Shown: one piece after another, positions 44,677 through 54,302 of the stretch | Numbering within the stretch: the stretch's first letter is position 1 | Layout: the number at the start of each line of letters is the position of its first letter | Assembly: GCA_964511065.1 (NCBI GenBank) | Contig: CAZEEG010000012.1 | Location: 1-64,000 of the forward strand | Origin: CALBRZ01 sp964511065 | GTDB lineage: Bacteria > Planctomycetota > Planctomycetia > Pirellulales > S012-138 | Direction: 5' to 3' | Length of the DNA stretch: 64,000 nt | The notes under the pieces: model-generated | Seen by the model: only the letters and a program-made list of their open reading frames with translations | What the model was told of the DNA's origin: nothing | Databases searched by the model: none | Made by a program: the position numbers and the translations under genes

Positions 44677-47136
44677 GTGAAGCCGTACGACATTTGCCGT
44701 GGTGGGCGCAGGGCGAGGGCATCGCTTTGGGCGGTTCCCATCGCGGTGACCCTGTGCCTGGCGGTGTTGCTCGGTGTACTGGCACCTGTGCCCGCCGCTG
44801 CCCAGGATGCTGCCCCCGGCGAACTCGATGCCCAGGAAGTGAATCGGGCAATCGACCAGGCCATCCGATTTCTCAAGCGCGAGCAGCGCAGGGATGGATC
44901 GTGGCCGCCGCCCTCGGTCCTGGCCGGATACACCATCAGCCCGCTCTGCACCCTGGCGCTGTTGAACGCCGGCGTGGATGCGTCGGACGAACACATCGCC
45001 CGGGCCTTGGACCACCTGCGCAAGCAGGATTACCGGCACAATTACGAAGTTTCGCTGCAATTGATGGCGTTGTGCGCGGGCGAACCGGAGAAGGACCTGC
45101 TGCTCATCAACCGCCTGGCAACGAGGCTGGTCAACCAGCAGATCAAGTCGGGAGTCAACCGCGGGTCGTGGGGTTACGGCGGTGCATCCGGCAGCAGCGG
45201 CGACCCCTCCAATGCGCAGTTCGCCCTGCTGGCACTGTACGAAGCCGACCGTATCTTCGAACGCTACAACACGGCATCGCCCATCCCTCGCACTACCTGG
45301 GAATGGTCGCTGGAATATTGGGAGGACCTTCAAAACCCGGTCAACGGCGGCTGGTCCTACGTACGTGGTGCCTCGCCCACCGGCAGTATGACGTGCGCGG
45401 GCATTGCCTCGGTCATCATGGCCCGCGAGCGGTTGCATCTCACCTCCAGCCGGATTCAGAACGACCAGGTGTTGTGCTGCGGCAATGTCGAGCGCGAAGA
45501 CCACGTCGCCCGCGGCCTGCAATGGCTGGGCAACAACTTCTCGGCCTCGACCAACCCGGGTGACCGCAATCGTTGGTGGTTGTACTACATGTATGCCCTG
45601 GAGCGCGTGGGGCGGCTTTCGCACGAACGGATGATTGGTGGGCACGACTGGTATCGGGCCGGCACCGCCGAACTGCTGAAGCACCAGGATAAAATCTCCG
45701 GTTCCTGGCGGGGCATCGGCGTGCACGAATCGGACGAATCGGTCGCCACCAGCTTCGCGCTGTTGTTCCTGGCCAAGGGCCGGCGGCCCACGTTGTTGGC
45801 CAAGCTCCAGTACGGCGAGCGGGGCGATACCAAGTGGAACCGCCACCCGAGCGATACCATCAATCTCACCCGGTACGTCGAAACCCGCTGGAAACGTGAT
45901 CTCTCCTGGCATGTGGTGCGGGCAGAACGAGCCACGGTCGATGATCTGCTCCAGGCGCCCGTCCTGTACATCAGCGGCAGCGGCGATCTGGCCGAGTTGA
46001 TGCGGCCCGAACTCGAAGAAGTATTGCGCGAATACGTGAGCCGCGGCGGGTTCATCTTCGCCGAAGGCTGTTGCGACCCGGGCAGCCAGTTCGATGCCGA
46101 CTTCCGCGCGTTGATGGCCCGGCTATTCCCGGACAATCCGCTACAGCAACTGGGCCCCGAGCACGAGGTCTGGTTCTTCGAGGAAATTCCGCCGCTGAAG
46201 TCGATGTACGCTGGCCAGCTTTACGGTGTCAACGTGGGCTGCCGCACCAGCGTGATCTACTGCCAGCATCCCCGGAGCGGCGCCCAATCGCTTTCGTGCT
46301 ACTGGGAACTGGGCGACGTGCGGGGCCGCAAGGACGTTCCCAAGCAGGTGAAGGACGAAGTCGATACGGCGCTGGCGATCGGCATCAACGTGCTGGCCTA
46401 TGCCACGGGTCGCCAGGTGCGCTACAAGTATGAAATTCCGGCCCGGTCGGAACCGGCCGATGTGGCTTCGGCCGTGGACCGGGCCAAGGTCATCATCGGC
46501 AAGGTGCAGCACGAGGGCGGTTGGAACGCGGCGCCCGGCGCCTTGCCGGCCTTGCAACGCGAACTGAGCCGTCGCTTCGGCATGCTGGTGCCCACCGACC
46601 AGCGCGAGGTGGATCTGCTTCAGCCCGGCGGCAAGCTGTTCGACCACCACATGGTGTTTCTGCACGGCCGGAACGAGTTCTCGTTTACCGATGAGCAGCG
46701 GGCGCAATTGCGGTTGTTCGTGGAAGAGCGGGGCGGCTTGATCCTGGCCGATGCCGTGTGCGCCAGCGAGGCTTTCACCCGCAGCTTCCGCCGCGAAATG
46801 GGGCTGATCTTCCCCAGCCGTAAACTGATATCCATCCCTCACAACGACCCGATCTATACGACTCAGTACGGCGGTTTCGACCTCAGCAGCGTGGAGCGCG
46901 TGCAACCCTCCCAGGCCCAAGCCCAGGCCAATCGGCCGGTGCGGGCCGACATTCGCCAGGTGAAGCCGGAACTGGAAGCGATCGTGATGGATGATGGGCG
47001 TTACGGCGTGGTCTTCTCGCCGTACGACCTGAGCTGCGCCCTGGAAAGCAAGGAGAACTACCAGTGTCGCGGCTATACGCGCGAATCGGCCGCGCGGATC
47101 GCCATCAACGTGGTGCTGTACTCGCTGCACGAGTAA
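44677..47136 (+). CDS. Large exported protein: terpenoid-cyclase-like fold plus two DUF4159 domains
   Basis: The protein has 819 residues, GTG start at 44677 after AAGGAGGAGGAATC. A signal peptide or anchor (about 17-45) leads to an alpha/alpha-toroid region (about 50-370; repeats such as GYTISPLCTLALLNAG and NAQFALLALYEADR) of the squalene-cyclase/prenyltransferase fold, without an obvious catalytic DxDD motif. Two DUF4159 segments follow: about 430-590 (YVSRGGFIFAEGCCDP) and about 620-815 (FVEERGGLILADAVC). Such proteins are a planctomycete family of unknown function, often near MoxR and vWA genes, which are absent here. Confidence 0.85.
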   Translation: MKPYDICRGGRRARASLWAVPIAVTLCLAVLLGVLAPVPAAAQDAAPGELDAQEVNRAIDQAIRFLKREQRRDGSWPPPSVLAGYTISPLCTLALLNAGVDASDEHIARALDHLRKQDYRHNYEVSLQLMALCAGEPEKDLLLINRLATRLVNQQIKSGVNRGSWGYGGASGSSGDPSNAQFALLALYEADRIFERYNTASPIPRTTWEWSLEYWEDLQNPVNGGWSYVRGASPTGSMTCAGIASVIMARERLHLTSSRIQNDQVLCCGNVEREDHVARGLQWLGNNFSASTNPGDRNRWWLYYMYALERVGRLSHERMIGGHDWYRAGTAELLKHQDKISGSWRGIGVHESDESVATSFALLFLAKGRRPTLLAKLQYGERGDTKWNRHPSDTINLTRYVETRWKRDLSWHVVRAERATVDDLLQAPVLYISGSGDLAELMRPELEEVLREYVSRGGFIFAEGCCDPGSQFDADFRALMARLFPDNPLQQLGPEHEVWFFEEIPPLKSMYAGQLYGVNVGCRTSVIYCQHPRSGAQSLSCYWELGDVRGRKDVPKQVKDEVDTALAIGINVLAYATGRQVRYKYEIPARSEPADVASAVDRAKVIIGKVQHEGGWNAAPGALPALQRELSRRFGMLVPTDQREVDLLQPGGKLFDHHMVFLHGRNEFSFTDEQRAQLRLFVEERGGLILADAVCASEAFTRSFRREMGLIFPSRKLISIPHNDPIYTTQYGGFDLSSVERVQPSQAQAQANRPVRADIRQVKPELEAIVMDDGRYGVVFSPYDLSCALESKENYQCRGYTRESAARIAINVVLYSLHE

Positions 47137-47153
47137 GGCGCGGGCCGCCACGC

Positions 47154-48071
47154 CTAGGCCAGCAGCTTGTTCAGACGGCGGCGCAGGCGGTCGCGGCGTT
47201 CATCCGACCACCAGCGAAAGAAGCGGCTCACGCTCCGCCGCAGTTGCTTTCTTTCCCAGGCAATTTCGGCCTCGATCAGCGCGGCCAGTTGGTCGCGCTG
47301 GGGGCTGGCTGCGCCCGCCTTGTACTCGGCCAGCCACGCTTGAAACCGGAGCATGGCGGCATGGTGATCGTTCAATTCGCCCAGCCGCTGTTGTAGGCTA
47401 CGGATTTGCTTGATGGTCCTGGCAAGCGGATCGGCCGGCCAGGCGGCGGCCATCAGGTCCAAAGCGTAACGCAGATGCTTGGTGGCGATGCGAAAGCGAT
47501 GAAGCCGCTCGATGCTCACCCGCCGGCCTTTGCGGGGCGCCTTGGCGAAAAATCCCTTGATGATGGGCCGCAGCCATCTCACCGCGGCATCGTGCAACGC
47601 CGGCTCCGGCTCCTCGCCCCGCCAGCGGAGACGCTCCAGCAGTTCGTATCCCTGCAGGGCCAGGCTGCCATCGGCCGTGGCTCGCCACGCGTCGATCAAC
47701 GCCCCTTGAGCCTGCGCGCGCCGAAGGGTTAGCTGCCGTACCAGCGGGAGCAGGCCCGGCTCGTTCTCCGCCCGGGCGGTGAGACGTTCCAGCAGCACGT
47801 CCAGGTCGCGGGCTTCACCGGCGGCCCGGCGGATCGACTTGAGTCTGTCCTTTAGCCGCCGCGCGCGTTTCTTGGGCAGCAGTTCACGGAAGAGTTTGAG
47901 GGCCGCACCGGCTTTGCGCGTGGAAACGCGAAGTTGATGCACGTATTCGATGTCGGCCTCGGGGGACTGCGCAGCCTTGGGTAGCCAGGTGGCGATGGCT
48001 TCGAGCCGAGGCATCAACGCGTCGTGCGCGCCGACCGAGACAGGAATGGGATGGTTTTGGCGGCCACTCAC
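47154..48071 (-). CDS. CHAD-domain protein
   Basis: The protein has 305 residues from a GTG at 48071; a longer frame upstream is unlikely to be coding. The CHAD helical bundle with conserved His and basic residues is evident: YVHQLRVSTRKAGAALKLF, ARDLDVLLERL, RLHRFRIATKHLRYALDLM and LGELNDHHAAM. CHAD proteins bind inorganic polyphosphate, commonly on polyphosphate granules. There is no CYTH/triphosphatase partner nearby. It ends 17 nt from the convergent DUF4159 gene. Confidence 0.88.
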   Translation of the reverse strand: MSGRQNHPIPVSVGAHDALMPRLEAIATWLPKAAQSPEADIEYVHQLRVSTRKAGAALKLFRELLPKKRARRLKDRLKSIRRAAGEARDLDVLLERLTARAENEPGLLPLVRQLTLRRAQAQGALIDAWRATADGSLALQGYELLERLRWRGEEPEPALHDAAVRWLRPIIKGFFAKAPRKGRRVSIERLHRFRIATKHLRYALDLMAAAWPADPLARTIKQIRSLQQRLGELNDHHAAMLRFQAWLAEYKAGAASPQRDQLAALIEAEIAWERKQLRRSVSRFFRWWSDERRDRLRRRLNKLLA

Positions 48072-48395
48072 TTGCCAACTCGCTACGACCCACGAAGATA
48101 GGCCCCGCCGCGCGATTTGTGCCGGCGGCCGGCGTTGCTGTCCGCGGCGGTGCAAAAAGTCCGCAACTTCCGTGAACCAGGCAGCGGCCGTACCGCAAGA
48201 GTGCTGGCGGCAGGCTGCCCGCAGCGGTACGACGCTGACAAGGCGGGTCCGGCAAGCAGCGTCGGGATTCCCTGGGACCATGCGGCTGGTACTATGCGAG
48301 ACTAACGAGGCTGCCGCCCCGGCCGCAACAAGCTTCGCGGTTTCTTCACCAGTCCTTCACAATCGACCACTCCCGATGGCATCTCGAGGCACCCC
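48072..48395. other. Divergent intergenic region
   Basis: The 324 bp between the divergent CHAD and NhaC genes contain no recognised gene; promoters for both are presumed here. Confidence 0.35.
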
Positions 48396-50288
48396 ATGAA
48401 CGGCCCCTTGGATCGAAGGCTTGGGCAATCGGCAGCCACCCTCAGGCAGGGCCGACGGTGTACCCAGCCGCGATCGCAGCGGTACCGCGTGGCGCCGCTG
48501 GTTCTGCTTGCCCTGCTAGGGCTGATGGCGGCCGTCTGGGACGGGGCGCCGCAGCCTGCGATGGCCCAGGCCGATGTGGCACCATCCGATGATCCCCAGC
48601 CCGGGCCTCAAGCAACCTCGGCCGCGCCGGCAGCGGCTCATGACTACGGTGCCTGGAGCCTGGTGCCGCCGCTGGCGGCCATCGTATTGGCGATTGTCGC
48701 GCGGCGGGTCATCCTGGCCCTGCTGATTGCCGTGGTCATCGGCGCGGCGATTCACCAGTGGCCTTTCGTGCCGTGGCAGAGCGGTTGGTTCAGCGGGGCC
48801 TGGTCGCTCGTCCAAGCGGTCGTCACCCAAACGTGCGAAGGCATCCTTTGGAAGAACCTGACCGACGGCGACCTGCTGCGCGTTTTCGCTTTCAGCCTGA
48901 TGATGGGGGCGATGGTCGGCGTGATGTACGCCAGCGGAGGCATGCACGGCCTGGTTCGCGCCATCACGCCTTGGGCCAGCAACCGGCGGCGGGGGCAACT
49001 GACCGGCTGGTTCATGGGCCTGCTGGTGTTCTTCGACGACTACGCCAATACGCTGCTGCTGGGGAACACGCTGCGGCCCGTGACCGATCGGTTGCGCATC
49101 TCGCGCGAAAAGCTGGCTTACCTGGTTGATTCGACCGCCGCGCCCGTGGCCGGCCTGGCCATCATCTCCACCTGGGTTGCCACCGAAATCCAGTATATCA
49201 ACGAAGGGTACCAGCGGTTGGGACTGCCCGAGGGCAGTTACCAGGGAATGGGAATCTTCATCGCGACCATTCCGTACCGTTTCTACCCGCTGCTGGCTTT
49301 GTTGTTCGTCCTTTTGGTGGCTTGGATGGGCCGCGACTTCGGGCCGATGCTGCGGGCGGAACGCCGCGCCCAGCGCGAGCAGGGCGACGACGCAACGGGT
49401 GCGGCGGCGGACGATCCGGCCGAGATCACGCCCCCCGCTGGCAAACCGCAACGCTGGCTCAACGGCATCGTTCCGGTGCTGGTCGTGCTGGGAGTCACGC
49501 TGTGGCTGATCCTGCAGACCGGTTATGCTAGTCTTAGCACCCAAGAGGCCGCCGAGGGTACGGTCGCTGCCGCCGTTTCCTGGCAGCAGGCGTTCAATGC
49601 GGGCGATTCGTATATTGCCCTGGTGTACGGAGCGCTGGCAGGGCTATTGGTCGCGGCCGCCTTGGCACGGTTCCAGCGATTGCTGGCCGGGTCGGAGATC
49701 GGCCGATCGGCTTCGTACGGGGCGCGGCTGATTGTACCTGCCCTGGCGGTGCTGTGGCTCTCGGCCTGCCTGAAGGAAGTCACCGGAACCGACGGACTGC
49801 AAACCGCCGAATACGTGGGCGGCTGGCTTCAGCGATCGGGCGTGGCGGGCTTTTGGCTACCGACGCTGGCCTTTGTGCTGGCTGCTGTCGTGGCGTTCTC
49901 CACCGGCACCAGTTGGGGGACGATGGGTATCTTGATGCCGCTGGTGATTGGCGTGAGCTACCGTGTGCTGCTGGCTGAGGCCGGGGCCGAATCGCTCGAT
50001 CCTTACCACCCCGTGCTCTTGGCGGCCGTGGGCAGTGTGCTGGCCGGGGCGATCTTTGGCGATCACTGCTCGCCCATCTCCGATACCACGGTGCTTTCGA
50101 GCGTGGCCAGCGGTTGCAACCATTTCGCCCACGTGTGGACGCAGTTGCCTTACGCGCTGGTGGTCGGGCTGGTGGCCATTGTGTTTGGGACGCTGCCCGC
50201 GGGCTTGGGCGTCAATCCCTGGCTCTGCCTGGCGCTGGGCACGGCGGCCCTGGTGGGTTGGCAGTACGCGGTAGCGCGGCGACCGTAG
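48396..50288 (+). CDS. nhaC: NhaC-family Na+/H+ antiporter
   Basis: The protein has 630 residues. After a hydrophobic N-terminal segment (LVLLALLGLMAAVW) and a Pro/Ala-rich linker, about eleven membrane helices follow. Family motifs include GLLVFFDDYANTLLLG, in which two Asp in a membrane segment are characteristic of the transport path, the DSTAAPVAGLAIISTW segment, AVVAFSTGTSWGTMGILMPL and GDHCSPISDTTVLSS. It exchanges sodium for protons or related organic solutes. The N-terminal extension is unusual; the ATG at 48396 has no strong ribosome binding site. Confidence 0.88.
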   Translation: MNGPLDRRLGQSAATLRQGRRCTQPRSQRYRVAPLVLLALLGLMAAVWDGAPQPAMAQADVAPSDDPQPGPQATSAAPAAAHDYGAWSLVPPLAAIVLAIVARRVILALLIAVVIGAAIHQWPFVPWQSGWFSGAWSLVQAVVTQTCEGILWKNLTDGDLLRVFAFSLMMGAMVGVMYASGGMHGLVRAITPWASNRRRGQLTGWFMGLLVFFDDYANTLLLGNTLRPVTDRLRISREKLAYLVDSTAAPVAGLAIISTWVATEIQYINEGYQRLGLPEGSYQGMGIFIATIPYRFYPLLALLFVLLVAWMGRDFGPMLRAERRAQREQGDDATGAAADDPAEITPPAGKPQRWLNGIVPVLVVLGVTLWLILQTGYASLSTQEAAEGTVAAAVSWQQAFNAGDSYIALVYGALAGLLVAAALARFQRLLAGSEIGRSASYGARLIVPALAVLWLSACLKEVTGTDGLQTAEYVGGWLQRSGVAGFWLPTLAFVLAAVVAFSTGTSWGTMGILMPLVIGVSYRVLLAEAGAESLDPYHPVLLAAVGSVLAGAIFGDHCSPISDTTVLSSVASGCNHFAHVWTQLPYALVVGLVAIVFGTLPAGLGVNPWLCLALGTAALVGWQYAVARRP

Positions 50289-50331
50289 GGCCGGTTCCAC
50301 CGACGTCAAACCCGTAGGGCCGGTTCCACCG
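50283..50331. repeat. 20-nt direct repeat pair with a palindromic core, overlapping the nhaC stop codon
   Basis: CCGTAGGGCCGGTTCCACCG occurs at 50283-50302 and again at 50312-50331. The second copy extends to a perfect inverted repeat GGCCGGT-TCC-ACCGGCC (7-bp stem, 3-nt loop). The first copy includes the TAG stop codon of nhaC (50286-50288). The form resembles a dispersed palindromic element and could act as a terminator. Confidence 0.75.
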
Positions 50332-50441
50332 GCCGTTGGCATGCGCGTTATCACGGGTTCAACGGTGGTTATCCATGCGGCGCCGCGCTTGTCTGGCGTC
50401 AAAACGAACGTAATGTACGGCAGGACGCGGCGCGCACGGGG

Positions 50442-51491
50442 CTAATCTTCGGCCAGCTCGCGTTGCCGCGCCGGAGCCGATTTCAACCGGTTGGTCTTTT
50501 GCGCCAAACGCACCAGCAATTCCCTGGCTTGGCCGCTGTCGATGGCTTCAGCCGCGCGGCGGGCACAGGCGGTCAGGCTCCGCTCGACGCCGGCGGTCCA
50601 CAGCGCTGCCGCCGCGTTGAGGATGGTGATGTCGCGCGGGGGACCCGCTTCCCCGGCCAGAACCGCACGAATGAGCGCGGCGCTATCCTCCGGGTTGTCC
50701 ACGGCCAAGGCGTCCAGATGGGTGCGCCGCAGCCCAAAGTCCTCGGGCTGCCAGCGGAAGAACTCGGTTTCCTCGGGTGTGACCTCGGAGACCTCGGTAA
50801 TGGCGGCCAGGGTCACTTCGTCCAGGCCGTCGGCTCCGTGGACGACCGCCGCGTGCTTGATCCCCAAGAGGTGCAGGGCGCCGGCGAGCAGATCGCGCAG
50901 TTCGCGCCGCCCCACGCCCAGCAGTTGGAAGTCGGCCCCGGCCGGATTGGTGAGCGGCCCCAGGATGTTGAAGATCGTGGGAAAGCCGAGGTTTCGCCGT
51001 ACCTCGGCCACGTGCCGCATGGCCGGGTGCAGCAGCGGGGCGAAGCAAAAGCAGATGCCCAGTTCTTCCAGGCATTCTTCGACCAGCGGCAGCGGCGCAT
51101 CGACGTTGACGCCCAGCCGTTGCAGGACGTCGGCCGAACCCGTCTTGCTCGTCACCCGGCGGTTGCCGTGCTTGGCCACGGGAACTCCGGCAGCGGCCGT
51201 GACCAGCGCCGCCGCGGTGCTGATATTGAACGTGCCCGAGTTGTCGCCGCCGGTCCCGCAGGTATCGATCAGGCCGGTACGGGTGGTGCGGATGGGCGTC
51301 ATGTGCCGCCGCATGGCTTCTGCGGCGCCGGCCACTTCTTCGACGGTCTCGCCCTTGTGCCGCAGGCCGGTGAGCAGCAGCGCGACTTCTTCGTCGCTGA
51401 CTTCGCCGCGCATGATGCCGTCGACGGCCTCGGCCATGGCTTCCCGGCCCAGGTTCTCGCGGGCGGCTAACCGCCCCAACAGCGTTTGCAT
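50442..51491 (-). CDS. trpD: Anthranilate phosphoribosyltransferase
   Basis: The protein has 349 residues from the ATG at 51491, the usual length. It joins anthranilate to PRPP in tryptophan synthesis. Key motifs: the PRPP-binding GTGGDNSGTFNISTA, KHGNRRVTSKTGSADVLQ, AMRHVAEVRRNLGFPTIFNILGP without a break, and HGADGLDE. No other trp gene is adjacent, as is common in planctomycetes. Confidence 0.96.
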   Translation of the reverse strand: MQTLLGRLAARENLGREAMAEAVDGIMRGEVSDEEVALLLTGLRHKGETVEEVAGAAEAMRRHMTPIRTTRTGLIDTCGTGGDNSGTFNISTAAALVTAAAGVPVAKHGNRRVTSKTGSADVLQRLGVNVDAPLPLVEECLEELGICFCFAPLLHPAMRHVAEVRRNLGFPTIFNILGPLTNPAGADFQLLGVGRRELRDLLAGALHLLGIKHAAVVHGADGLDEVTLAAITEVSEVTPEETEFFRWQPEDFGLRRTHLDALAVDNPEDSAALIRAVLAGEAGPPRDITILNAAAALWTAGVERSLTACARRAAEAIDSGQARELLVRLAQKTNRLKSAPARQRELAED

Positions 51492-51718
51492 CACCGCGGC
51501 ATACTCCTGCAAACGGTCACGGTGCCTCCCCGCATCGGGAGGGCGTTGGACGACCACTGGAAAAAGTCTCAATTACCGGAACACGCGTGGCGGTTGTGAT
51601 GCGGGCGGTTGTGCCTGCCAGGGGATGCCGCAACTGTGCCTCCGTTCATAGATCATAGCAGAGACATGGCGAACGGTCTGCCAGGCCTTGCGGTTCCATT
51701 TCCGGTTGCGGCCGCACC

Positions 51719-52522
51719 TCAACCCAGGTTGATGAGAATGGCCACCACGATCGTCAAAACAACGATGCCAAAAGCCATCATGATCAAGTTGCGGCGAAAG
51801 CGGCGGGCCGCCTTTTCTTCGGGGGTTAGCGAACGCAACTGGACCACTTCGCCACTGGCCCCCCGGATCGTCTTGACCGGATCGCGCACCGTGTAGTGGC
51901 CGGCACCCTCGGGGTCGGGAATCGTCACCACGCCCGATGGCCTCTTGGGTTGCCCGGCAGGGGCCGTTTGTGCGGCGTTGCCAGGGGAGGCTGGTGAAGT
52001 ATGCGCCGGCGCGCTGCCGGGTGCCACCGGAACGGGACGGTTCAACGGTTGAGGGCGGCGCGGACCGCCTTGCTGCGGCGCGGCCGCCTGGTGGCTTGTA
52101 CCGGCAATATCGGTGGGGATGGGCTGGGGCCGGCGCGGATTGGCCTGCGCCGGTATCGTGCCGCCTGGAGGCTGGGCACCCGCCCGCCCCTGCGCTGTGC
52201 GCGGCCCTTGGGCGCTCCGCGGACTGTTTTGAGGCGGGCCATCCTGCGTGGGAACGCCAGGCGCCGCATAACCGTGCGGCGGCTGATAACCCTGGGCACC
52301 ACCGTAGCCCGGCGCAGGTGCGGACGGCGGCGGAGCGGATCCCTGCCCAGCGGTTGAATACCCACCCTCGCTGGGCATCAAACTTGGGCTGGGCGGGGCG
52401 GCCATCTCGGGAATGATGAATGCACCGCCGCAGGTCGGACAGGTGGATTCTTGCCCTCCGTACGCCGCGTCGATCGCGAGCGTCAGACCGCAATGCGGGC
52501 AGTCGAATTGGACTTCCGACAT
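51719..52522 (-). CDS. Zinc-ribbon protein with long Pro/Gly/Gln linker and C-terminal membrane anchor
   Basis: The protein has 267 residues. An N-terminal CPHCG...CPTCG ribbon (about 8-35) is followed by about 170 residues very rich in Pro, Gly, Gln and Ala, with a GYGGAQGYQPPHGYAAPG type of low complexity. A single hydrophobic segment at the extreme C-terminus (LIMMAFGIVVLTIVVAILINL) makes it a tail-anchored protein. The same ribbon recurs in the proteins at 5.4 and 38.5 kb. Function is unknown. Confidence 0.75.
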   Translation of the reverse strand: MSEVQFDCPHCGLTLAIDAAYGGQESTCPTCGGAFIIPEMAAPPSPSLMPSEGGYSTAGQGSAPPPSAPAPGYGGAQGYQPPHGYAAPGVPTQDGPPQNSPRSAQGPRTAQGRAGAQPPGGTIPAQANPRRPQPIPTDIAGTSHQAAAPQQGGPRRPQPLNRPVPVAPGSAPAHTSPASPGNAAQTAPAGQPKRPSGVVTIPDPEGAGHYTVRDPVKTIRGASGEVVQLRSLTPEEKAARRFRRNLIMMAFGIVVLTIVVAILINLG

Positions 52523-52633
52523 GCGTTTGGATTCCCTTGAAGTTTGTTCCTGCTGGCTCTTGGCTTTTGGCTTTTGACCATTGGCTTTGCCCGCGGCGGG
52601 CGGCTCAAGCCGGCCTGCGACGGCCGGGCCAGC

Positions 52634-53929
52634 TTACAGCGCGGCCAAGGCCGACTTGGCGGCAGCAACGGTGGCGGCGATGTCCTCATCGCTGTGCGCG
52701 GCCGAGATGAACAGCGCCTCGTACTGGCTGCACGGCATGTACACGCCCCGTTCGATCAATTGCCAGAAGTAACGGCCAAACCGCGCGGTGTCGGCCTTCG
52801 CCGCAACCTCCCAACTGGTCACCGCCTCATCGTGGAAAAACAGCGTCATCATGCTGCCGACTCGGGCGATGGTGTGCGGCAGGCCGGCAGCGTCGGCGGC
52901 CTCGGACAGGCCGCGCTCGAGCTGGGCGCCCAACTGCTCCAAACGCTCGTACGGCGACTGGGTTTTGAGCACTTCCAACGTAGCGATCCCGGCGGCCGTG
53001 GCCAGCGGATTGCCACTGAGCGTGCCCGCTTGAAACACCTTGCCGGCCGGCAGAATCTGGTCCATGATTTCGGCCTTGCCGCCGTAGGCACCCACGGGCA
53101 GACCGCCGCCGACGATCTTGCCCAGCGTGGTGAGATCGGGTGTGATGCCGTACAGCGCTTGCGCCCCGCCATAGGCCACGCGGAAGCCGGTCATCACTTC
53201 GTCGAAGATCAGCAGCGCGCCGTCGCGGGCCGTTTCATCCCGCAGGGCCTGCAGGAACTCGCGGCTGGGCACCACGCAGCCCATGTTGCCTACCACCGGC
53301 TCGACGATCACGCCGGCAATTTTGCCGGGATGCTCGGCAAAGGCGGCCTTCAGCCCGGCCACGTCGTTGTAAGCCAGCACCAGGGTATCCTTGGCGGTGC
53401 CGGCGGTGACCCCCGGCGAGTTGGGCACGGCCAGCGTGGCCGCGGAACTGCCAGCGGCAACCAGCAGGCTATCGACGTGGCCATGGTAATTGCCGGCAAA
53501 CTTGACGATCAGATCGCGGCCCGTGTACCCCCGCGCCAGCCGGATGGCGCTCATTGTGGCTTCCGTGCCGGAATTGACCAGGCGAACTTTCTCGACCGAG
53601 GGCACGGCTTCCACGATCAGTTCGGCCAGGCGGCTCTCGGCCTCGGTGGGGGCGCCAAAGCTGGTGCCCCGGGCTGCCGCTTCCTGCAAGGCTTCCACCA
53701 CCGCCGGGTGCGCGTGGCCCAGGATCATCGGCCCCCAACTGCCGATGTAATCGATGTACCGGTTACCATCCAGGTCGTACAGGTAAGCGCCTTGGGCGCG
53801 GGCAAAGAAAATCGGCTCGCCGCCCACCCCTCCAAACGCCCGGGCGGGACTATTCACCCCGCCGGGAATCAACTGCTTGGCTCGGGCAAACGCGGCTTCG
53901 CTCTGGGCACGCGACATGGAACTGCTCAT
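52634..53929 (-). CDS. hemL: Glutamate-1-semialdehyde 2,1-aminomutase
   Basis: The protein has 431 residues from the ATG at 53929; an ATG at 53917 has better spacing to AAGGA and is an alternative. The enzyme converts glutamate-1-semialdehyde to 5-aminolevulinate using PLP. Motifs: PGGVNSPARAF, DGNRYIDYIGSWGPMILGHA, NSGTEATMSAIRLAR, the PLP-binding aspartate in LLIFDEVMTGFRV, and the Schiff-base lysine in LTTLGKIVGGGLP. Together with hemW in the window it belongs to tetrapyrrole biosynthesis by the C5 route. Confidence 0.96.
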   Translation of the reverse strand: MSSSMSRAQSEAAFARAKQLIPGGVNSPARAFGGVGGEPIFFARAQGAYLYDLDGNRYIDYIGSWGPMILGHAHPAVVEALQEAAARGTSFGAPTEAESRLAELIVEAVPSVEKVRLVNSGTEATMSAIRLARGYTGRDLIVKFAGNYHGHVDSLLVAAGSSAATLAVPNSPGVTAGTAKDTLVLAYNDVAGLKAAFAEHPGKIAGVIVEPVVGNMGCVVPSREFLQALRDETARDGALLIFDEVMTGFRVAYGGAQALYGITPDLTTLGKIVGGGLPVGAYGGKAEIMDQILPAGKVFQAGTLSGNPLATAAGIATLEVLKTQSPYERLEQLGAQLERGLSEAADAAGLPHTIARVGSMMTLFFHDEAVTSWEVAAKADTARFGRYFWQLIERGVYMPCSQYEALFISAAHSDEDIAATVAAAKSALAAL

Positions 53930-54302
53930 TCCTTGACAATCGAACGCAAAGGGAGGGCGGGGGGCAGGCCGCTGAATCGGCCGCCAGGCCCGGCAAGAAT
54001 GACGAGTTGCACTCCTCAAATCCTAACCCATGCGGCGCCCCATTCGATAGGGGCGCTTGGCGATTCGCCAATGGCCGCCCTCAGTGAGCGTGCCGCCTGC
54101 ACCGGGTCTCACGCCTGAAGCGGCCGAGCGTGTTGCACGCGGCGTCAAGTGAACGATGTGCCGTTGTGAACGATGCGGCGCGGTCGATGATGGACCGGGT
54201 TAGACGATGTGCGCTGTTGGCAGTGTGTACCGGGGACGACGTGCGCTATGGAGTCCATGCGCGGGGGACGATTGTTCGCTGAGACTGCGCGCCCCCCGCG
54301 GA
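53930..54302. other. Intergenic between hemL and hisS with degenerate repeats
   Basis: The 373 bp carry no gene. From about 54150 to 54275 the motif GA(A)CGATGTGC recurs in variants (GAACGATGTGCCG, GAACGATGCGGCG, GACGATGTGCGCT, GACGACGTGCGCT and GACGATTGTTCGCT) at irregular spacing, as in a decayed tandem array. Confidence 0.5.
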
